Assembly: GCA_016936355.1 (NCBI GenBank)
Contig: JAFGYB010000023.1
Coordinates: 62,001 to 126,000, forward strand
Direction: 5' to 3'
Length of the DNA stretch: 64,000 nt
Origin: Bacteroidales bacterium
GTDB lineage: Bacteria > Bacteroidota > Bacteroidia > Bacteroidales > F082
Numbering within the stretch: the first letter of the stretch is position 1; each line of letters starts with the position of its first letter. The notes under the pieces were generated by a model that was not told the DNA's origin, made no database searches, and worked only from the letters and a program-made list of their open reading frames with translations. Below are positions 62,502 to 64,000 of this stretch, piece after piece. The position numbers and the translations under genes are program-made.

Positions 62502-63431
62502 TTATTTTTTCCAAAATAATATTCTCGTAGCCAAATTTAATTTTGCATAAGGTCTCGCATTGACAAGGAACACCCCCGCAAGAATTAACAAAATCCACAA
62601 CACATAGGTAAGTGTGAATTTTTCACCATCCAGTACGCCCCACAGGATGGCAACAATGGGAATCAAATACGTCACCGAGGACGCAAACACCGGGTTCTTC
62701 CATTTTATTAACTGGTTATAGGCAATCAGGGCCACTCCTGTTCCCAGAACCGCGAGAATGGACAGGTAACCAATCCCCTCCCAGGCACGAGCATCGGTCC
62801 ATAACATTTGTGGAATTCTTGAAAACAAAGCGATGTAAACCAACACCGGCAATCCAATAAAAAAGAACGACAACACAGTAATGTCCAGCGAACTAATGCC
62901 ATGAAAATACGACTTTACTATATTTACATTGATGGCATACAAAAGGGAAGCAATAACAACCAATGAGGCATAAAAAATATCCACATTAACAGCTCCGCCG
63001 CTATTGGCCATAATTAACCCAACAGCACCCAGCAACCCGACAATTACGCCCAGTACATTATACCAACGGGTTCTGAATTTAAAAAACATCAGTCCGATCA
63101 ACAGGGTAAACAGTGGCGTAAGCGAATTCAAAGTGCCGGCAATGGCGCTGTCAATTCCGGTTTCTGAAATGGCAAAAAGCAACGCGGGTAATAAACTACC
63201 AATGATTCCGGATACCGTTAGCAACCAGAAATATTTCCTGTCGATCTTCTTCAATCGCTTATAGACCAACGGTGAAAGAAACAAAAAAGTAATCACTATA
63301 CGCAGGAATCCCACTTCAGGAGCGGTAAAATAGAGGAGTGATTTTTTGATCAGTATAAAGGAACTGCCCCATACCAGGACCAGAGCCGTCAATATGAACC
63401 ACGAAAGTGTTTGTTGCTTTTTTGTATTCAT
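62502..63431 (-). CDS. EamA/DMT-family transporter
   Basis: Inner-membrane protein of 309 residues with ten predicted helices in two homologous halves (LVWGSSFILIKKSLLYF in helix 1; LILAGVFLVNARPYAK at the end). Members export amino acids, metabolites or nucleotide sugars; the substrate is not predictable here. The ATG at 63431 was chosen; the longer frame from 63485 adds 18 residues with a hydrophobic start unlike the family and lies near the pfkA terminator. It is probably a single-gene transcript. Confidence 0.85.
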   Translation of the reverse strand: MNTKKQQTLSWFILTALVLVWGSSFILIKKSLLYFTAPEVGFLRIVITFLFLSPLVYKRLKKIDRKYFWLLTVSGIIGSLLPALLFAISETGIDSAIAGTLNSLTPLFTLLIGLMFFKFRTRWYNVLGVIVGLLGAVGLIMANSGGAVNVDIFYASLVVIASLLYAINVNIVKSYFHGISSLDITVLSFFFIGLPVLVYIALFSRIPQMLWTDARAWEGIGYLSILAVLGTGVALIAYNQLIKWKNPVFASSVTYLIPIVAILWGVLDGEKFTLTYVLWILLILAGVFLVNARPYAKLNLATRILFWKK

Positions 63432-63509
63432 CTGTTTCTTTGCGGGAGCAAAATTAATCAGAAACCAAACAAAAAATACATTCAACCAGAAGCTTCATGT
63501 AAAAACAAA

Positions 63510-63537
63510 AAAATCCCGGAGCCTGCTCCGGGATTTT
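63510..63537 (-). terminator. Intrinsic terminator after pfkA
   Basis: AAATCCCGGAGC (63511-63522) and GCTCCGGGATTT (63525-63536): 12-bp stem. On the minus strand it is followed by a T run, 23 nt after the pfkA stop. Confidence 0.9.
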
Positions 63538-63559
63538 CAAATGTCGAGTAACTGTTTAT

Positions 63560-64000
63560 TTACTTTGCTTTGGAGACTTTCGGTGCCTTGGCTGTTTTAC
63601 GCGGGATATCCACCCCCATACAAATACCCAGCCCCTGCATGGTTTTCACCAATGCATTATCGGGAGTCACCAAATTGGGTTTGGAAATAGCATCGATCAG
63701 CGGAACGGCTTCGAATTTGGGGTGCCTGTAGGCGACCATTTTGCCAAAATCACCATCCAGCACCATTTCGAATGCTTTTACCCCAAACTGTGCAGAAAGA
63801 ACCCGGTCGTAAGCAATCGGAACACCTCCTCTTTGCAGGTGCCCCAACACGGTTTCCCTCATGTCGTGTTTGAAACCGGCGGATTTCAACTGATCAATCA
63901 GCTTTCGGGCAATGCCTCCCAACTTCTGATTGGCATACCCCACTTCATCGTTTTGCTGAACAGCCATTTGTCCGCCTTTCGGACGAGCCCCTTCGGCCAC
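63560..64000 (-). CDS. pfkA: 6-phosphofructokinase (N-terminal part outside window)
   Basis: C-terminal 147 codons of the enzyme that phosphorylates fructose 6-phosphate; the gene runs past base 64000. Visible parts are VAEGARP at the edge, the substrate-binding RETVLGHLQRGGVPIAYDRVLSAQFGVKAFE and a Lys/Ala-rich tail after about the last 20 residues. Whether ATP or PPi is the phosphate donor is decided by residues outside the window. Minus strand, so transcription enters from the right and ends at the terminator at 63510. Confidence 0.9.
   Translation of the reverse strand: MAEGARPKGGQMAVQQNDEVGYANQKLGGIARKLIDQLKSAGFKHDMRETVLGHLQRGGVPIAYDRVLSAQFGVKAFEMVLDGDFGKMVAYRHPKFEAVPLIDAISKPNLVTPDNALVKTMQGLGICMGVDIPRKTAKAPKVSKAK

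Overview
The window comes from a member of the Bacteroidota. The evidence is consistent: promoters of the TTTG-N19-21-TAnnTTTG type recur in front of genes, there are TonB energy transducers with a C-terminal PGGE-type domain, a TonB-dependent receptor is paired with a DUF5689 lipoprotein, there is a PorT-type outer-membrane barrel, and the order lptE-TPR-secG-groES-groEL is kept. Most of it is chromosomal core. I saw no insertion sequence, integrase, CRISPR array, tRNA or rRNA. The order or genus cannot be fixed from the sequence alone.

Layout. 1-6.2 kb: end of a 2-oxoacid:ferredoxin oxidoreductase beta subunit (korB), pyruvate kinase, tilS and dsbD. 6.2-10.4 kb: an aromatic amino acid operon (prephenate dehydratase, aminotransferase, prephenate dehydrogenase, DAHP synthase-chorismate mutase). 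In front of it is a complete transcription attenuator, with a 22-codon leader peptide in which 9 of 10 consecutive residues are Phe or Tyr. 10.5-18.0 kb: MgtC/DUF4010 membrane protein, phosphatidylserine decarboxylase, acetyl-CoA synthetase, outer-membrane barrel, P-loop kinase-like protein and beta-CASP nuclease. 18.1-21.9 kb (minus strand): lptE, a TPR protein, secG, groS and groL. 22-28.2 kb: a lipoprotein hydrolase, then a GC-richer fatty-acid activation and oxidation cluster (acyl-CoA ligase and two acyl-CoA dehydrogenases). 28.2-33.4 kb: an ArsR regulator with a clear operator, OsmC, an orphan membrane protein and a 10-Asp-box exported protein. 33.4-39.3 kb: a secreted endonuclease/phosphatase-fold protein divergent from a TonB receptor and a DUF5689 lipoprotein. 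39.4-44.2 kb: aspS divergent from a UPF0182 membrane protein.

44.35-47.8 kb is the most novel part. It is one apparent operon with a LiaF-like membrane protein, four tandem paralogous basic micro-proteins of 48-51 residues that share an F-x-P-G-Y-F-x2-P-R signature, a LytS-type histidine kinase and a LytTR response regulator. I recognise no family for the micro-proteins.

47.8-64 kb: a hydroxyacid dehydrogenase, an RND/MMPL exporter, rfbA, a polyprenyl synthase, an ABC-F ATPase, gcvH, a VanZ-like protein, two tandem tonB paralogues, then on the minus strand uvrC, rsmA, serS, rpmA, rplU, an EamA transporter and the 3' part of pfkA. All calls come from reading the sequence; no database search or folding program was run.
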